DNA from: an uncultured Coprococcus sp.
Lineage (GTDB): Bacteria > Bacillota > Clostridia > Lachnospirales > Lachnospiraceae
Assembly (NCBI GenBank): GCA_900557435.1
Contig: USSH01000121.1
Location: 1 to 7,297 of the forward strand
DNA length: 7,297 nucleotides
Reading direction: 5' to 3'
Shown here: in pieces, positions 5,568 to 7,297 of the stretch
Numbering within the stretch: the stretch's first letter is position 1
Layout: each line of letters starts with the position of its first letter
Translations under genes and position numbers: made by a program
The notes under the pieces: model-generated
The model's input: only the letters and a program-made list of their open reading frames with translations
Told to the model about the DNA's origin: nothing
The model's database searches: none

Positions 5568-6635
5568 ATGAAAAAACTATCAGATAGACAGAAAACACTT
5601 ATAAAATGGTTGTGTGTGCTGGTGCTGGTCGGACTTATCATATATGTGTTCCGTGACATGGCAGGCCCTATACTGTCGCAGCTTGTAAAGACAAGTCCTG
5701 TGGTCGTGGCAGCTATTCTCGGAGCGACGCTTTTATACGGAGTGATAGAGAGCTGCATAACGTTTATCCTCATGCGACAGGTGGAGAACAATATGACATT
5801 TTTCGATGCAAATATTATGACGTATTTTGTGTCATTTTACAGGGTGTCAACCCTTGGGAGCGGCACCATAGTGGCATCCACATTGTTCATGAAACACTGC
5901 GGAATACAGCCGTCGAAAGCGCTAGGCCTGTACTCCATTGACTATGCGATACACAAGATGACCATATGTGTTATGGCGGTGGCATTGTTTCTTGCAAACA
6001 GAGAATATATGCTTGGAGTGTTCGGCAAATACAGTTCATATGTTGTCCTCGGCGTTATAGCGACCATACTCATAACTATGGCGATAGTGCTCTTTGCGTG
6101 CTGGCCGCCGTTTCACAGATTCCTCAGATGGCTTCTTGAAAAAGCTGATGCTTTGTTTAAAGGACGATTTGTAAAGCAGATTGACAGTTTAAGTGAACAG
6201 ACAGCCATGATGGAGGATGCCACCAGGGTCGTACTTAAGAAACCGTGGCTTATAGTGGTAGTCATGCTGCTTGATATATGTAAGTTCGCGTGCTGGTTTG
6301 CCATACCTTATATAGTGTGTCACAACTTGTGTGATATGAATATTGTCACGTCAATAGGTATCACGGCCATGAGTGTCATGCTGGCGGCAGTCATTCCTAT
6401 GCCGGGCGGGATCGGGTCAAGTGAGCTTGTTATGACAGCAATCTATTCGGGACTTGTTGGCTCTGCTGCAGCTGGAGCCATGGCACTTCTCTATAGATTT
6501 GCCACATTCATGTTCCCATTTATCATAGGTGCATTTACAGCCATATTCTTTAAGAGGTTCAAGAGATATAAGGCGGCACAGAATGAAAAACAGGGAATCT
6601 CGGATGGCGATAGTATGGTGGATACAGACTCATAA
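5568..6635 (+). CDS. Flippase-like membrane protein, LPG synthase membrane-domain family
   Basis: This 355-residue polytopic membrane protein belongs to the family of the lysylphosphatidylglycerol synthase membrane region (UPF0104, the flippase-like half of MprF, without the aminoacyl-transferase domain). Hydrophobic segments appear near residues 14-28, 44-69, about 81-106, 130-143, 156-179, 227-251, 259-277 and 300-330. They are separated by a charged cytosolic-type loop (about 182-225) with WLLEKADALFKGR. The family signature PGGxGxxE is present as PGGIGSSE at 279-286. The C-terminus is a basic then Asp/Ser-rich tail. Members are thought to move or bind lipids or lipid-linked substrates; the substrate is not readable here. 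The start at 5568 follows AAAAGGA (5551-5557) by 10 bases and gives MKKLSDRQK, a typical N-terminus. An in-frame stretch upstream to a TTG at 5484 is open but has no SD. The gene stands alone between a pseudogene and an unrelated AT-rich frame. Confidence 0.88.
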   Translation: MKKLSDRQKTLIKWLCVLVLVGLIIYVFRDMAGPILSQLVKTSPVVVAAILGATLLYGVIESCITFILMRQVENNMTFFDANIMTYFVSFYRVSTLGSGTIVASTLFMKHCGIQPSKALGLYSIDYAIHKMTICVMAVALFLANREYMLGVFGKYSSYVVLGVIATILITMAIVLFACWPPFHRFLRWLLEKADALFKGRFVKQIDSLSEQTAMMEDATRVVLKKPWLIVVVMLLDICKFACWFAIPYIVCHNLCDMNIVTSIGITAMSVMLAAVIPMPGGIGSSELVMTAIYSGLVGSAAAGAMALLYRFATFMFPFIIGAFTAIFFKRFKRYKAAQNEKQGISDGDSMVDTDS

Positions 6636-6670
6636 CTGGAACTGGATGCCTGAAACGGAATGCGGGAAAA

Positions 6671-6722
6671 AGGCATAATAAAAAAGATGTAATAACACTA
6701 AAACATATTGCTCATTATGCCT
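6671..6722. repeat. Inverted repeat at the composition boundary
   Basis: AGGCATAAT (6671-6679) and ATTATGCCT (6714-6722) are perfect 9-base inverted copies with 34 bases between them. A third related copy, ATGCCT, lies at 6646-6651. The repeat sits exactly where the base composition changes from moderate GC to very AT-rich. It might be a hairpin, the edge of an inserted element, or coincidence. Confidence 0.4.
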
Positions 6723-7297
6723 CAACAAAAAATATTAATATAATAATATCTTTGCTAAATTTCACTGATTTTAATAAAATCAATTATTTAGATATTAATG
6801 ATAAAAACTTTTCATGGAATTTTAATAAATATCAACCTATTGATAAAAAAGTATCATCATTTTTTAAAAAAATTAATAATGTTCTAGTTGAAGATATAAA
6901 TTATGTGCTAGATAGTATTATTGAATATAATAATATAAAGTTTATTGAAATAATGAATGAAATAGATCAGGTTAATTGTAATGATAATGTTTTAATAAAT
7001 TGGTGTAATAAGTTAATTAACATATTATCAAAAAAATATCAGAAATATATTTTTACATGTAGTATTTCAAACTACCAAAAATATGATTTGTATAGAGAAA
7101 AGTTAAATTGTTACGTTGATCTTCATTTTTATAGTTTTCCAAGCGAAAGTGCATTTGAAAATTTACAATACGCAATGAAAGCTTATAAAGAAATTTTATA
7201 TTTTGGTGAATATGCAAAAAACTCTGATTATTCATATATAGATGATTATGGTAGCAAATTATATTTTACTTCAGGATTATGGGGTTCATACTTTTTA
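6683..7297 (+). CDS. Headless clan GH-A glycoside hydrolase fragment, AT-rich
   Basis: One frame stays open to the end of the window (205 codons from 6683, open back to 6614) but has no start codon with an SD, so the gene is 5'-truncated. The beginning coordinate marks where protein-like sequence starts, not a start codon. The segment IAHYASTKNINIIISLLNF looks like a helix-strand unit of a (beta/alpha)8 barrel. FIEIMNEID has the Asn-Glu acid/base motif typical of strand 4 in clan GH-A (Glu codon 6959-6961). YVDLHFYSF fits the strand-6 His-x-Tyr region, and ILYFGEYAKNSD fits strand 7 with the nucleophile Glu (codon 7208-7210). Both catalytic glutamates therefore appear present, while the first strands of the barrel are missing. 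It is most likely GH5- or GH39-like; the family and substrate are undetermined. Codons are overwhelmingly A/T-ending, unlike every other gene here. It is a transferred gene remnant or part of a different genome joined in assembly. Confidence 0.65.

Noticed and set aside
1..7297. CRISPR array, tRNA or rRNA genes, insertion sequence
   Set aside because: No regularly spaced direct repeats, no tRNA-like cloverleaf or CCA context, no rRNA-like stretch, and no transposase-like translation were seen in any frame examined.

Overview
The window looks like part of a Firmicutes chromosome, probably Clostridia of the Lachnospiraceae type. The reasons are moderate GC through most of it, strong purine-rich Shine-Dalgarno (SD) sites, and A- or C-ending codons in the two sulfur-assimilation genes. 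The Fic-type remnant also has close relatives, as I remember the family, in gut Clostridia. Genus is not determinable by eye.

Layout. A gene tail (2-52) ends at a clean intrinsic terminator (82-115). A 398-residue acidic protein of unknown function follows (150-1346). It converges on an Rrf2-family regulator on the minus strand (1459-1893), and a compact cluster of inverted repeats lies between the two stops (about 1365-1440). Upstream of the regulator is a dense control region (1894-2397). It holds back-to-back promoters, a duplicated TAATTCATA/GGAATTA operator-like module, and a 27-codon short ORF ending Met-Cys-Cys-Cys-Cys-stop. Next come an O-acetylhomoserine/O-acetylserine sulfhydrylase (2398-3708) and cysteine synthase A (3861-4790), then a strong terminator (4831-4869). 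Beyond that are a Fic-family remnant that has lost its catalytic motif (4897-5406), a polytopic membrane protein of the lysylphosphatidylglycerol-synthase membrane-domain family (5568-6635), and a headless, extremely AT-rich ORF that runs off the window (about 6683-7297). The last encodes a clan GH-A glycoside-hydrolase fragment.

How it works together. The central block reads as a sulfur-amino-acid module. The sulfhydrylase makes homocysteine (or cysteine) from sulfide, and CysK makes cysteine from O-acetylserine and sulfide. The Rrf2 protein carries three cysteines suited to an Fe-S cluster and is well placed to control its own promoter and that of the sulfhydrylase through the duplicated operators. 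The polycysteine short ORF in the 5' leader suggests a second, translation-based cysteine sensor on the same transcript. This layered control is the most interesting system in the window. Its mechanism is not resolved here, because no terminator/antiterminator hairpin is visible between the short ORF and the sulfhydrylase.

The last 600 bases differ so sharply in composition that they are either a recently acquired or truncated gene or an assembly join.
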